A stretch of 64,000 bases of DNA from positions 1-64,000 of the forward strand of contig CAZYSP010000006.1 of assembly GCA_964650285.1 (NCBI GenBank), read 5' to 3'. This stretch comes from JACPJP01 sp964650285 (GTDB lineage: Archaea; Nanobdellota; Nanobdellia; Woesearchaeales; GW2011-AR4). Made by a program: the position numbers and the translations under genes. Of this stretch, positions 25,854 through 34,483 are shown piece after piece. Below the pieces are notes generated by a model, which was not told where the DNA came from, made no database searches, and worked only from the letters and a program-made list of their open reading frames with translations. How positions within the stretch are numbered: position 1 is the first letter of the stretch; every line of letters starts with the position of its first letter.

Positions 25854-26309
25854 TTATTTTTTATTGTTTTTTATATTTTTAGCTTTCTCTTTTTTAATAA
25901 TCTCCTTAACAATATCTTCTACCTCATTTTGTGTGACAAACTTGACCGGATTCCAAAAATTTATGTACTTTTCCAAAACTTTTACCTCGTCTCTTTTTGC
26001 TGCTTCCTTTAATTCTTCCACCACCTCAATTATTTTCTCCTTTATTTCGGAAATCTCCTGTTTTATATCGCTTATATCAGATGTCAGAGTTCTTATATCA
26101 GTAGCAAATACCTTGTTTTTGCCAAGCATATTCTGTTCTGTAACCTGTAATGCCCTCCTTAAATTGGTAAAGCTTTCCTCAAGAAGCCTCAGCCTTCTGC
26201 TTAAATTGCCTATATCTTCTGTAAAGGAGCTTAAATCAGGCTGTGGCTGATTTTTATGAAAAAATCCTGGATGTTGTCCTGGTGGTTGAGGTGCCTGCAT
26301 TTGTGCCAT
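25854..26309 (-). CDS. Pro/Gln-rich coiled-coil protein
   Basis: The protein starts at ATG 26309, 151 residues. That start is preferred over TTG/ATG codons upstream because ATATTTATAATT is centred 26 bp before it. The N-terminal 35 residues are Pro, Gln and His rich (QAPQPPGQHPGFF); the remainder is coiled coil (about 38-105) ending in a Lys-rich helix. It has the same general design as the protein at 25075 (flexible N-terminus, coil) and lies next to it on the same strand. Function unknown. Confidence 0.55.
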   Translation of the reverse strand: MAQMQAPQPPGQHPGFFHKNQPQPDLSSFTEDIGNLSRRLRLLEESFTNLRRALQVTEQNMLGKNKVFATDIRTLTSDISDIKQEISEIKEKIIEVVEELKEAAKRDEVKVLEKYINFWNPVKFVTQNEVEDIVKEIIKKEKAKNIKNNKK

Positions 26310-26461
26310 TTTAGTTTGTCTGTATATCTTAATTATAAATATGTTTTGTTTTTTGCACAAGTATGGTTAATCTATGATAATTTTCATTAAAAAATATAAT
26401 AATTTGCATTTTATTTTATCAAAACTTATTTATATTACTTAACTCTTAAAGTTTTTTGCTA

Positions 26462-26917
26462 ATGACAAAAACCATATCAAAAGAAATTCCTTTATCTGAA
26501 ATAACCTTAAGGAAATATGAAAAGCCATCAAAACTTTCAGATAGGGAGCTTGTAAGAAAACTATGCTTATCTATTGGGCTTTTGCAGCCAGGTGACTCAA
26601 GAGATGTTATTGTTGACATTCTATATGTTTTATTAAGAGCAAAAAAACAGAAAAAAGCACTTTCTAGCGACGAAATTGAAAAAGAGGTCATAAACGCAAG
26701 AAAAAAGCAAAAGCTTGCTTTGCATGGAATAGCCTCATCAAACATAAGGAGGCAATTAAAAAGACTCAGGGATTTATTTTTAGTTGAAAAAGTAAAAAAC
26801 CAGTACAGGATTAATGAATTTGAAGAGCTAAATATAATTTTTGAGGAAAAGATTGAGAAGTTTTATTTAAAATCAATAGTTGATAGAGTAAAAGAGTATT
26901 TTGAAAGTGTTAGATAA
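26462..26917 (+). CDS. Probable winged-helix protein
   Basis: The 151-residue protein starts at ATG 26462, about 30 bp after a TTTATATTA box. Its helical N-terminal half contains VIVDILYVLLRAKKQKKAL; a later segment, about residues 80-110 (HGIASSNIRRQLKRLRDL then VEKVKNQYRINEF), looks like the recognition helix and wing of a winged-helix domain. It could be a transcription factor or a DNA/RNA-binding adaptor. Its last 8 nt overlap the convergent gene at 26910. Confidence 0.5.
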   Translation: MTKTISKEIPLSEITLRKYEKPSKLSDRELVRKLCLSIGLLQPGDSRDVIVDILYVLLRAKKQKKALSSDEIEKEVINARKKQKLALHGIASSNIRRQLKRLRDLFLVEKVKNQYRINEFEELNIIFEEKIEKFYLKSIVDRVKEYFESVR

Positions 26918-27578
26918 CTTGTTGTTGAGGCTCCATTTGTAGTCGTATTAAGCTAGTTTCATCAAATGCGTTTAAAATTGTTTCTAAACCCTGTCCGCCA
27001 TTCTTCTCAGCAATTGTGACCATTCTTGGAAGAAGGTGTTTTTCCGGTAATTCATTCATCCTTCTTAAATATTCATATAACGCACTTTTTACACTGTGTA
27101 TTTTTCCGGTATCTTCATATCCCATAATCTCAGATTCAGACCTATGTAGGCGGTATGGTGCAATTTTTACTTGATCTTTTCCATAACCATAATGCAGTAT
27201 GGATTGTATTATCCCAACATCATAATAATTTATAATTTTGCCAATTATTGGAGCTCCAGGTCCGTCCACCATTCTTTCTTCCCATATACCATATAAGATA
27301 ACTTCATCTGAAGATGCAAATTCAAATCCATCAGGCATAGTAGATGTAATAAAATTAGAAGCAATTTTTCCATTTAGATTTAAATCAGATATCTTTTCAA
27401 AAGGATATTCCAACCTAACTACAACATCCCCTTTTAGTTTGTCAGAATCACCTCTATAAGCAACATAACATTCATTATATTGAAGATCTCCTGTCTCAAG
27501 TAATGCTGTATATTTATAATATGGATCATCAACTGTACCTAAAATCCTTGCTATTACAAACTGTCCTCTGTGTTTCAT
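26910..27578 (-). CDS. Unknown mixed alpha/beta protein
   Basis: The 222-residue protein has an N-terminal beta-rich half (GQFVIARILGTVDDP; FEFASSDEVILYGIWEER) and a helical C-terminus ending in Gln-rich residues. No membrane helix, Cys cluster or catalytic motif is recognised. Its promoter seems to lie in the divergent region shared with pyrB: GTTTATAAAT at 27626-27634 on the minus strand with a leader of about 25 nt. I do not recognise the family. Confidence 0.5.
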   Translation of the reverse strand: MKHRGQFVIARILGTVDDPYYKYTALLETGDLQYNECYVAYRGDSDKLKGDVVVRLEYPFEKISDLNLNGKIASNFITSTMPDGFEFASSDEVILYGIWEERMVDGPGAPIIGKIINYYDVGIIQSILHYGYGKDQVKIAPYRLHRSESEIMGYEDTGKIHSVKSALYEYLRRMNELPEKHLLPRMVTIAEKNGGQGLETILNAFDETSLIRLQMEPQQQVI

Positions 27579-27811
27579 TTTATCTCTTAATTAAGCTTTA
27601 TTTCGTGAATAGAAATAGTCTGTAGTTTATAAATCATTACCTTAAGGTAGTGTCTTTTAGAAAGATTTATAAACCACAACTTATTTCTTAATATGGTACT
27701 GAGGTTTCAGTATAGATACTTCTTTTCAATTTTTCTGCCTTGGTTTTACCAATAGTGTATACTGGAAAGCATAAGATTTATAAATAAGGGATAGTGTGTT
27801 ATTTTTTTAAT
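27579..27811. promoter_or_regulatory. Divergent promoter region before pyrB
   Basis: Three TATA boxes are visible. TTTATAAA at 27626-27633 probably serves the minus-strand gene. TTTATAAA at 27666-27673 (plus strand) lies 24 bp before ATG 27693 of a 20-codon ORF (27693-27755). TTTATAAA at 27777-27784 lies 31 bp before the pyrB ATG. A perfect 12-bp palindrome, TACCTTAAGGTA (27638-27649), lies between the first two boxes and could be an operator. Confidence 0.45.
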
Positions 27812-28726
27812 ATGAACTCAAAAAATCGAGATATAATTTCTATCCACGATTTCTCAAAACAGGAATTGCTTTTTATTCTGAAAACTGTAAAATTAATGGA
27901 CGGACCTAATCCAAATCTGCTGAAAGACGAAATCCTTGCTACATTGTTCTTCGAACCATCAACAAGAACAAGACTAAGTTTTATGTCTGCTATGGGGCAG
28001 CTTGGAGGAAAAGTAATGGGCTTTGCAAATACCGGAACAACCTCTATTAAAAAAGGTGAAACCCTGTGGGACACTATAAAGATGGTGGAAGCTTATGCGG
28101 ATGTCATAGTAATAAGGCATCCTCTGGAAGGCTCTGCAAGGCTTGCTGCAGAAGCATCCTCTAAACCCATAATTAATGCAGGTGATGGTGCTAACCAACA
28201 TCCAACACAAACAATGCTTGATCTTTATACAATCCAAAAAGTAAAGGGAAAACTAAATAATTTACACATAGGACTCTTAGGTGACTTGAAATATGGCAGG
28301 ACAGTGCATAGCCTTGCAACTGCTTTGTCTCATTTTAATCCAATATTTTACTTTATCGCGCCACAAGCATTGCAAATGCCCCAAACATACCTTGACGAAT
28401 TAAAAGAAAAGAAAATCAAATTTTATACAACTCCAAATTTGCTGAAAGTAAGCAAAAAATTAGATGTGCTTTATGTTACAAGAATACAAAAAGAACGCTT
28501 CCCGGATCCTGTAGAGTATGAAAAATACAAAGGAATCTACAAATTAGACGCAAGCTTACTGCCAAACATAAAAAAAGATCTTAAGATAATGCATCCCTTG
28601 CCAAGGGTTGGAGAAATAGACCCAAGTTTGGATGAAACAGAGCATGCTATTTACTTTGAGCAGGCTGCAAATGGCATACCAGTAAGAAAGGCATTATTAG
28701 CCTTAGTCTTGGGAAAGGTAAAATAG
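27812..28726 (+). CDS. pyrB: Aspartate carbamoyltransferase catalytic subunit
   Basis: The 304-residue enzyme has the carbamoyl-phosphate loop STRTRLSF near residue 50, HPTQTMLDLY near 128 and HPLPRVGEID near 263. It condenses carbamoyl phosphate with aspartate, the first committed step of pyrimidine synthesis, and forms a complex with PyrI. ATG 27812 is chosen over GTG 27794, which is too near the TATA box (27777-27784). It opens the pyrimidine cluster but is separated from pyrI by mscS. No carAB is seen, so carbamoyl phosphate must come from elsewhere. Confidence 0.95.
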   Translation: MNSKNRDIISIHDFSKQELLFILKTVKLMDGPNPNLLKDEILATLFFEPSTRTRLSFMSAMGQLGGKVMGFANTGTTSIKKGETLWDTIKMVEAYADVIVIRHPLEGSARLAAEASSKPIINAGDGANQHPTQTMLDLYTIQKVKGKLNNLHIGLLGDLKYGRTVHSLATALSHFNPIFYFIAPQALQMPQTYLDELKEKKIKFYTTPNLLKVSKKLDVLYVTRIQKERFPDPVEYEKYKGIYKLDASLLPNIKKDLKIMHPLPRVGEIDPSLDETEHAIYFEQAANGIPVRKALLALVLGKVK

Positions 28727-28818
28727 AATTAGAGTCAATAAAAGAAAAAGGTAAGTATGACCTGAATATACAAAAATTAAAAAACTAAAAGACAAATTTA
28801 TAAGTAGTATATTTGAAA

Positions 28819-29673
28819 ATGGTTAATATTATTGAGTCTCTGCAAAACTTAGGAGTTTTCATTCCAATTTTAAGGACTATTATTACTGTAATTATACTCA
28901 TTATAGCCTTTAACTTAATCTTGCATTTTATAAAGAAGGGTCTATTAAAAAGGGCTAAAACAAAAAAACAAATTTCAAATATAGAAATATTTTCAAGAGT
29001 GTTAAAATATATATTTCTATTGATTTTAATCCTATTTGCCATTTTTTCCTATTCTGGATCATGGGCAGGGTTAGGTTTAGGTCTTGGTTTGTTTTCAGCG
29101 GCACTTGGTTGGGCATTGCAAAAACCTATTACTGGTATTGCAGCTTGGATAATGATTGTTATAAAAAGACCATTTCAAATTGGAGATAGAATCATTATTG
29201 GGCAGGATAAAGGGGATGTTGTTGATATTACATTGACTCATATTTACATAGGAGAAATTGGAGGCATAGTTGCAGGAGAAGAAAATTCTGGAAGAGTTAT
29301 TATGGTGCCGAATTCTATCCTTTTTGAGCAAAAAATAATAAATTATACACACCAAGATGATTATATCTTAGATCAAGTGACTGTGACAGTTACTTATGAG
29401 AGCAATTTAAATAATGCCATAAAAATTGCATTAGAATCAGCAAAGAAACATACAAAAGAAGTCATTAATATAACAAAAAAGGAACCTTATGTGCGTACAT
29501 TTTTCCAACCAAGTGGTATTAATGTTCATGTTAGATATTTTTCTCCAGCTAAAAGACTTCAAGAAATCTCAAGCACAGTAACTAAGGAAATATCTGATAG
29601 AATAATGAAAACCAAAGGTGTAGAGATAGCATATCCTCATACAGAAGTTATATATAGGAAAAAGACTAAATAA
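28819..29673 (+). CDS. mscS: MscS-family mechanosensitive ion channel
   Basis: The 284-residue protein has an N-terminal helix (about 12-36), a second (about 58-78), and the pore helix with the Gly/Ala pattern LGLFSAALGWALQKPITGIAAW (in parts) near residues 88-108. A beta domain (FQIGDRIIIG) and mixed C-terminal domain follow. MscS channels open under membrane tension and release solutes after hypo-osmotic shock. ATG 28819 is used; an in-frame TTG lies at 28813. TTTATAAG at 28797-28804 is too close to be its leaderless TATA, so the promoter is uncertain. It sits oddly between pyrB and pyrI. Confidence 0.9.
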   Translation: MVNIIESLQNLGVFIPILRTIITVIILIIAFNLILHFIKKGLLKRAKTKKQISNIEIFSRVLKYIFLLILILFAIFSYSGSWAGLGLGLGLFSAALGWALQKPITGIAAWIMIVIKRPFQIGDRIIIGQDKGDVVDITLTHIYIGEIGGIVAGEENSGRVIMVPNSILFEQKIINYTHQDDYILDQVTVTVTYESNLNNAIKIALESAKKHTKEVINITKKEPYVRTFFQPSGINVHVRYFSPAKRLQEISSTVTKEISDRIMKTKGVEIAYPHTEVIYRKKTK

Positions 29674-29689
29674 CATGTGCGGTATAAAA

Positions 29690-30145
29690 ATGAAAAAAGA
29701 ATTAAGTGTTTCAGCAATAAAGGAAGGGACTGTAATAGACCATATACCAAGCAATGCAACCTTAAAAGTAGTTGAGATTCTTGACCTCAAGGGCATAAGA
29801 AGCATCATTTCAGTAGCAACTAACCTTACAAGCAAAACAATGGGCAAGAAAGGCATTATAAAAATCGGAGGCAAAAATCTGACAAAAGAGGAAGTTGACA
29901 AAATTGCCTTAATAGCGCCAAACGCCACAGTGAATATCATAAAGAATTATGACGTAAAGAAAAAAATAAAAGTATCAATACCCTCAACAATCAACAAAAT
30001 AATCAAGTGTTCTAATCCAAATTGCGTGACAAATAATGAAAAAAATGTAGCAACAAAATTCTATGTTCTCAATAAAGCTCCATTAAAGGTAAGATGCCAT
30101 TATTGTGAAAGAAATATGGATAAGGAAGATATATCACTTTTATAA
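29690..30145 (+). CDS. pyrI: Aspartate carbamoyltransferase regulatory subunit
   Basis: The 151-residue protein has the PyrI allosteric domain (about 1-100, with GTVIDHIP near residue 12) and a C-terminal zinc domain with four Cys (CSNPNC and CHYC), which binds the catalytic subunit. It lets nucleotides (CTP inhibits, ATP activates) control aspartate carbamoyltransferase. ATG 29690 is preferred since homologues begin near MKKEL; ATG 29675 adds five residues. It starts 17 nt after mscS and 2 nt before pyrD. Confidence 0.94.
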   Translation: MKKELSVSAIKEGTVIDHIPSNATLKVVEILDLKGIRSIISVATNLTSKTMGKKGIIKIGGKNLTKEEVDKIALIAPNATVNIIKNYDVKKKIKVSIPSTINKIIKCSNPNCVTNNEKNVATKFYVLNKAPLKVRCHYCERNMDKEDISLL

Positions 30146-30147
30146 AA

Positions 30148-31050
30148 ATGCTCAAAACAAATTTATGTGGGATAAAGCTACGCAACCCTACTATCCTGGC
30201 TTCTGGAGTTTTAGGTGTTACTAAAGAATCTATTGATAAAGTAGGAAAAAATGGTGCAGGTGCTGCAACACTAAAATCTTTGTGCCATGAAGAAAGGCTG
30301 GGAAATAAAAACCCTACAATGTTTGGATGTGATAATGTGTTTCTAAATGCAGTTGGACTTCCAGGCCAGGGCATAGATAATGCAGTCAAAGATTTCAAAA
30401 GACTTGATAACTTAAGTATTCCTGTTATAGCAAGCATTTACGGCTACAAAATAAAGCAGTTTGGCCAGGTAGCTAAAAAAATGGCTTCCTTAAAACCAGC
30501 AATGATTGAGGTAAATATTTCCTGCCCTCATATGGCTTATGGTAAGCCTTATTATGCAGACGCTGAACTGACAGCCAAAGTTGCTAAGGAAGTAAAGAAA
30601 AACTCAGGAAAAATTCCAGTAAGCATAAAACTAAGCCCTAATGTCCATGATATAAAGGAAATAGCGCGTGCTGCTGAAAAAGCAGGTGCAGATGCAATAA
30701 CAGCAATAAACACAGTAACTGGCATGGTAATTGACATTAACGCAAAAAAGCCTATACTTGCAAATAAAGCTGGAGGCATTTCAGGACCTGCATTAAAACC
30801 AATTGCAATAAGATGTGTTTATGATATTTATGAAACAGTTAAAATTCCAATTATTGGAACAGGTGGCATTACCTATGGAAAGGATGCTATAGAAATGATA
30901 ATGGCGGGTGCCACAGCTATTGGCATTGGAACAGGTGTTTATTACAGGGGCATTGATGTTTTTAAGAAAGTATGTAATGAAATGACAGCTTGGATGAAAA
31001 AGAACAAAGTTAGGAATTTGGGGGAAATAAGGGGCATTGCTCACAAATAA
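30148..31050 (+). CDS. pyrD: Dihydroorotate dehydrogenase catalytic subunit, class 1B
   Basis: The 300-residue TIM-barrel enzyme binds FMN. The catalytic Cys is in NISCPH near residue 116, which marks class 1B enzymes, and the phosphate-binding GTGGI lies near 236. It oxidises dihydroorotate to orotate and passes electrons to PyrK, which reduces NAD+. pyrK follows by 2 nt, fitting the heterotetramer PyrD2K2. The start ATG 30148 lies 2 nt after pyrI. Confidence 0.95.
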   Translation: MLKTNLCGIKLRNPTILASGVLGVTKESIDKVGKNGAGAATLKSLCHEERLGNKNPTMFGCDNVFLNAVGLPGQGIDNAVKDFKRLDNLSIPVIASIYGYKIKQFGQVAKKMASLKPAMIEVNISCPHMAYGKPYYADAELTAKVAKEVKKNSGKIPVSIKLSPNVHDIKEIARAAEKAGADAITAINTVTGMVIDINAKKPILANKAGGISGPALKPIAIRCVYDIYETVKIPIIGTGGITYGKDAIEMIMAGATAIGIGTGVYYRGIDVFKKVCNEMTAWMKKNKVRNLGEIRGIAHK

Positions 31051-31052
31051 AA

Positions 31053-31862
31053 ATGACATGCAATGACTGCAAAAACATTCCAAAAATACTTGAAATCAAT
31101 GATGTAGTTAAAGAAGCAAAAAACACAAAATCGTTTTTCTTCAGACACTCTTTGGACAGTAAGCCTGGCCAGTTTATTATGGTCTGGCTCCCTGGTGTTG
31201 ATGAAAAGCCTATGGCTGTTTCTTATATAAGCAAAAATGAGTTTGCATTTACATCACAGGTTATTGGAAAATTTACTCGCGCTCTAGATAGCCTTAAGAA
31301 GAGAGATAAATTAGGAATAAGAGGACCTTATGGAAACAGTTTTTCTATAAAAAATAATGCTTGTGTTGTTGGTGGTGGAGTGGGTATGGCCTCTGTAAGT
31401 ACTTTAACTGATAAATTAAAAAATCCAATAATCATTAACGGAGCAAGAAGCAAAGAACATTTGATTTATCTTAATAGATATAAAAAAGATAATATAATTG
31501 CAACAACAGACGATGGAAGCTATGGAAGGGAAGGGCTTGCAACAGACATTCTTGAGGAATTACTGCAAAACAACAAGAAAAACAGGATAAAAATTGTCTA
31601 TACTTGCGGCCCTGAAATAATGATGAAGAAAATTTTAGATATATGCCGCAGCCACAATGTTAAATGTGAAGCTAGTCTGGAGCGAATGATGAAGTGCGGG
31701 TTTGGTGTGTGTGGTGCATGCATGTGCAATGACAAATTAGTATGCCAGGATGGGCCTGTCTTTACTTCAGCACAATTGAATAAGATGTCTGAATTTGGAA
31801 ACTTTAAAAGACTTAAAAGCGGAAAAAAAGTATCATTAAAGGAATACCATTCCAAGCATTAA
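31053..31862 (+). CDS. pyrK: Dihydroorotate dehydrogenase electron-transfer subunit
   Basis: The 269-residue protein has an FAD-binding barrel (about 20-95), a NAD-binding domain with VGGGVGMAS near residue 104, and a C-terminal 2Fe-2S cluster site (KCGFGVCGACMC then VCQDG). It carries electrons from PyrD to NAD+. The Cys spacing matches PyrK of class 1B systems. It lies 2 nt after pyrD and 12 nt before pyrC. Confidence 0.93.
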   Translation: MTCNDCKNIPKILEINDVVKEAKNTKSFFFRHSLDSKPGQFIMVWLPGVDEKPMAVSYISKNEFAFTSQVIGKFTRALDSLKKRDKLGIRGPYGNSFSIKNNACVVGGGVGMASVSTLTDKLKNPIIINGARSKEHLIYLNRYKKDNIIATTDDGSYGREGLATDILEELLQNNKKNRIKIVYTCGPEIMMKKILDICRSHNVKCEASLERMMKCGFGVCGACMCNDKLVCQDGPVFTSAQLNKMSEFGNFKRLKSGKKVSLKEYHSKH

Positions 31863-31874
31863 TTACCTGACAAA

Positions 31875-33134
31875 ATGACACTCTTAATAAAAAATGGAAA
31901 AATATACCAAAACGGGAATTTAGTCAGAAAAAACATTTTCATTAAATCCTCAAAAAATTCAAAGAATTTTTTGGGACGCAAAAAATCGCAAAGCGATTTT
32001 TTCGTGAATAATGAAATTATAAAAATAACAAGCCAAAATTTGAAATCAGATAAAATTATTGATGCAAAAAACAAAATAATAATTCCAGGCCTTATTGATT
32101 CACATGTTCATTTTCGCGAACCAGGATTAACGCATAAAGAGGACTTTCTTACAGGAAGCATGGCTGCAGCTGCTGGCGGTATTACAACAATTCTTGATAT
32201 GCCTAACACTATACCACCAACAACAAACCTGCAAAGGCTTGATGAAAAAAGGAGGCTTGCAAAAAAAAGCATTGTTAACTATGGATTCCATTTTGGCTCA
32301 ACTAATGATAATATTGCTGAAATACAAAAAGTAAAAGATGTAGCATCAGTCAAGGTTTATATGGATTACACCACTGGTGATTTAAAAGTAGACAATAAGC
32401 ATGCCCTAAAAAATTTATTCTCCAGCAACAAAACAATAGCTGTACATGCTGAAAATGAGCATATTTTGCAGGCAATAAAACTGATACAGCACTCTCACAA
32501 CCATTTGTATTTCTGCCATATAAGCTCAAAACAGGACCTTTATAATGCAAGAAGAGGAAAAATAAAGAACGAGGTTTTTGTTGAAGTAACTCCTCATCAT
32601 TTATTTATGACCGAAAAAAATCTAAATGACTTGGAAAGTTTTGGTGAAATGAAACCACACTTAAAGACAGAAAAAGACCAGAAAGCATTGTGGGAGGGAA
32701 TTCATAATGGAAATATCAACACAATAGCAACAGACCACGCACCACATACAAAAGAAGAAAAATTTAATCCTAATTACCCTTACGGTGTTCCTGGCTGCGA
32801 GACAATGCTTCCATTATTATTAAACGCAGTAAATGAAAAAAAACTAACATTAAAAAAATTAGTCCAGTTATGCTGTGAAAACTCTGCAAAAATATTTAAA
32901 ATAAAAAACAAGGGCTTTATTAAAGAAGGTTTTGATGCTGATTTGACAATTATAGATTTAGATCTGGAAAAAGAAGTTAAAAATAATAATTTATTTACTA
33001 AATGTAAATGGAGCCCATTTGACAGCTGGAAACTAAAAGGCTGGCCTGTAACAACAATAGTGAATGGAAATATAATCTTTTCTAATGGAAAAATTAATAA
33101 GGTAAAGGCAAATGAGGTTTTGTACCATGAATGA
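31875..33134 (+). CDS. pyrC: Dihydroorotase with an in-frame insertion
   Basis: The 419-residue amidohydrolase has the metal ligands HVHFREPG (about 74-81), further His in HAEN and CHIS, and the catalytic ATDHAPHT near 286. It closes carbamoyl aspartate to dihydroorotate. The N-terminal strand region carries an extra ~18 residues (about 25-43, including KNSKNFLGRKKSQSDFF), where relatives have a short turn; this insert is encoded by two-hairpin element F. It is in frame and lies before the catalytic barrel, so activity is probably kept. Its stop overlaps the pyrE start by 8 nt. Confidence 0.95.
   Translation: MTLLIKNGKIYQNGNLVRKNIFIKSSKNSKNFLGRKKSQSDFFVNNEIIKITSQNLKSDKIIDAKNKIIIPGLIDSHVHFREPGLTHKEDFLTGSMAAAAGGITTILDMPNTIPPTTNLQRLDEKRRLAKKSIVNYGFHFGSTNDNIAEIQKVKDVASVKVYMDYTTGDLKVDNKHALKNLFSSNKTIAVHAENEHILQAIKLIQHSHNHLYFCHISSKQDLYNARRGKIKNEVFVEVTPHHLFMTEKNLNDLESFGEMKPHLKTEKDQKALWEGIHNGNINTIATDHAPHTKEEKFNPNYPYGVPGCETMLPLLLNAVNEKKLTLKKLVQLCCENSAKIFKIKNKGFIKEGFDADLTIIDLDLEKEVKNNNLFTKCKWSPFDSWKLKGWPVTTIVNGNIIFSNGKINKVKANEVLYHE
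31937..32016 (+). repeat. Two-hairpin element (copy F) inside pyrC
   Basis: Outer helix TTTCATTA (31937-31944) with TAATGAAA (32009-32016). Hairpin 1 CAAAAAATTC-aaa-GAATTTTTTG (31951-31973), flanked by TCC and GGA. Hairpin 2 AAAAAATCGC-aaa-GCGATTTTTT (31980-32002), closed by ACG and CGT with one unpaired C. All within the pyrC coding frame. Confidence 0.8.
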
Positions 33135-33720
33135 AAAGGTAGCAAAAGTATTATCTGATGTAAATGTGGTGAAGTTTGGAAAATTTACATTAGCTTCTGG
33201 TTTAGAAAGCCCCATATATGTTGATTTAAGGATCTTGCCTTCTTACCCTGAAGCAATGCAAATTGTAACAGAAGAGCTTGTTAAGGTGGTTAAAAAACTG
33301 AAGCCAGAAGTTATAGCAGGCGCAGAGACAGCAGGTATTCCATTATCTACTGCAATTTCCTTAAAAACAAAAATACCCATGATTTATGTCAGAAAAAAAC
33401 CAAAAACCTATGGAAGAATAGAGATGATTGAGGGTGTACTAAAAAAAGACCAAAAAGTTGTTTTAGTTGATGATATGGCAACAAATGCTTTCTCAAAAAT
33501 AAAATTTGTTGAGGGAATAAAACAAGCTGGAGGAATTGTTGAGGATGTCCTTATTGTTTTAGACCGCGAGCAAGGTGGTGTAGAGGCTCTTGCTGAAAAA
33601 AACATTAAACTACATTCTTTGATTACATTAAAGGAAATTTTAGGTTATATGAAAGAAAACAATATGATTGATGATAAAAAGTATAATGAAATATTGGTTT
33701 ATTTAAAACAGAATAAATAA
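33127..33720 (+). CDS. pyrE: Orotate phosphoribosyltransferase
   Basis: The 197-residue enzyme has the PRPP-binding loop VVLVDDMATNAFSK near residue 113 and the flexible catalytic loop with RKKPKTYG near 88. It joins orotate to PRPP, giving OMP. ATG 33127 matches the family start and overlaps pyrC by 8 nt, suggesting coupled translation. pyrF follows after 2 nt. Confidence 0.95.
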   Translation: MNEKVAKVLSDVNVVKFGKFTLASGLESPIYVDLRILPSYPEAMQIVTEELVKVVKKLKPEVIAGAETAGIPLSTAISLKTKIPMIYVRKKPKTYGRIEMIEGVLKKDQKVVLVDDMATNAFSKIKFVEGIKQAGGIVEDVLIVLDREQGGVEALAEKNIKLHSLITLKEILGYMKENNMIDDKKYNEILVYLKQNK

Positions 33721-33722
33721 AA

Positions 33723-34418
33723 ATGCCTATAATAAAGCTGAACAAAAGCATAATACCGAGCTGCGATGTTTCTGACTTAAGCAAGCTAAAAAATTTGGTC
33801 AAGGAAACCTGTTCTGTTGAGGGCATTGGAGCTTACAAGATTGGTCTGGAATTGTGTTTACCTCATGGCATTCCTGCTGTTATTGATGTAATAAGAAAAT
33901 ATACTGATCTGCCAATAATTTACGACCACCAGAAAGCTGCTACTGACATACCAGATCTAGGAGAGAAATTTGCCAGGGCTGTGAAAGGGGTAAATGCTAT
34001 AATACTATTTCCCCTAACTGGTCCTGAAACAGAAAAAGAATGGATTAAAGCATGCAAAAAAGCAAAGCTGGGCATAATTGTTGGCGGAGAAATGACACAC
34101 AAGGCATTTTTGGAAACTGATGGTGGTTTTATCAGCGATAAAGAAGCATTAAAAATCTATGAAATTGCTGCTGAAAATAAAATTAATAATTTTGTCGTAC
34201 CTGGAAACAAGCCGGAAAAAATAAAGCTGTATAAGGCCTTTTTGGAAGCAAGGGGCATAAAGCCTATTTTCTATTCTCCTGGCCTGATTACACAAGGTGG
34301 TGATATTGCTGAGGGTGCAAAAGCAGCTGGAGAAAGATGGCATGCTATTATTGGCAGGGCTCTGTACAATGCCAAGGATATTCATAAGGCTGCAAAAGAA
34401 CTTGTAAAAGCCTTGTGA
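33723..34418 (+). CDS. pyrF: Orotidine 5'-phosphate decarboxylase
   Basis: The 231-residue TIM-barrel enzyme has the catalytic Asp/Lys set in DHQKAATD near residue 61 and the phosphate-binding C-terminal region YSPGLITQGGD near 181. It converts OMP to UMP, the last step of the pathway encoded here. It is the final gene of pyrI-pyrD-pyrK-pyrC-pyrE-pyrF, packed with 2-12 nt spacing or overlap. Confidence 0.94.
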   Translation: MPIIKLNKSIIPSCDVSDLSKLKNLVKETCSVEGIGAYKIGLELCLPHGIPAVIDVIRKYTDLPIIYDHQKAATDIPDLGEKFARAVKGVNAIILFPLTGPETEKEWIKACKKAKLGIIVGGEMTHKAFLETDGGFISDKEALKIYEIAAENKINNFVVPGNKPEKIKLYKAFLEARGIKPIFYSPGLITQGGDIAEGAKAAGERWHAIIGRALYNAKDIHKAAKELVKAL

Positions 34419-34483
34419 CAGCATATTTTTATAAAAAAATATTTAAATTATAAATGTAAAGGTTAGGGTTGAAGTGATGTATA

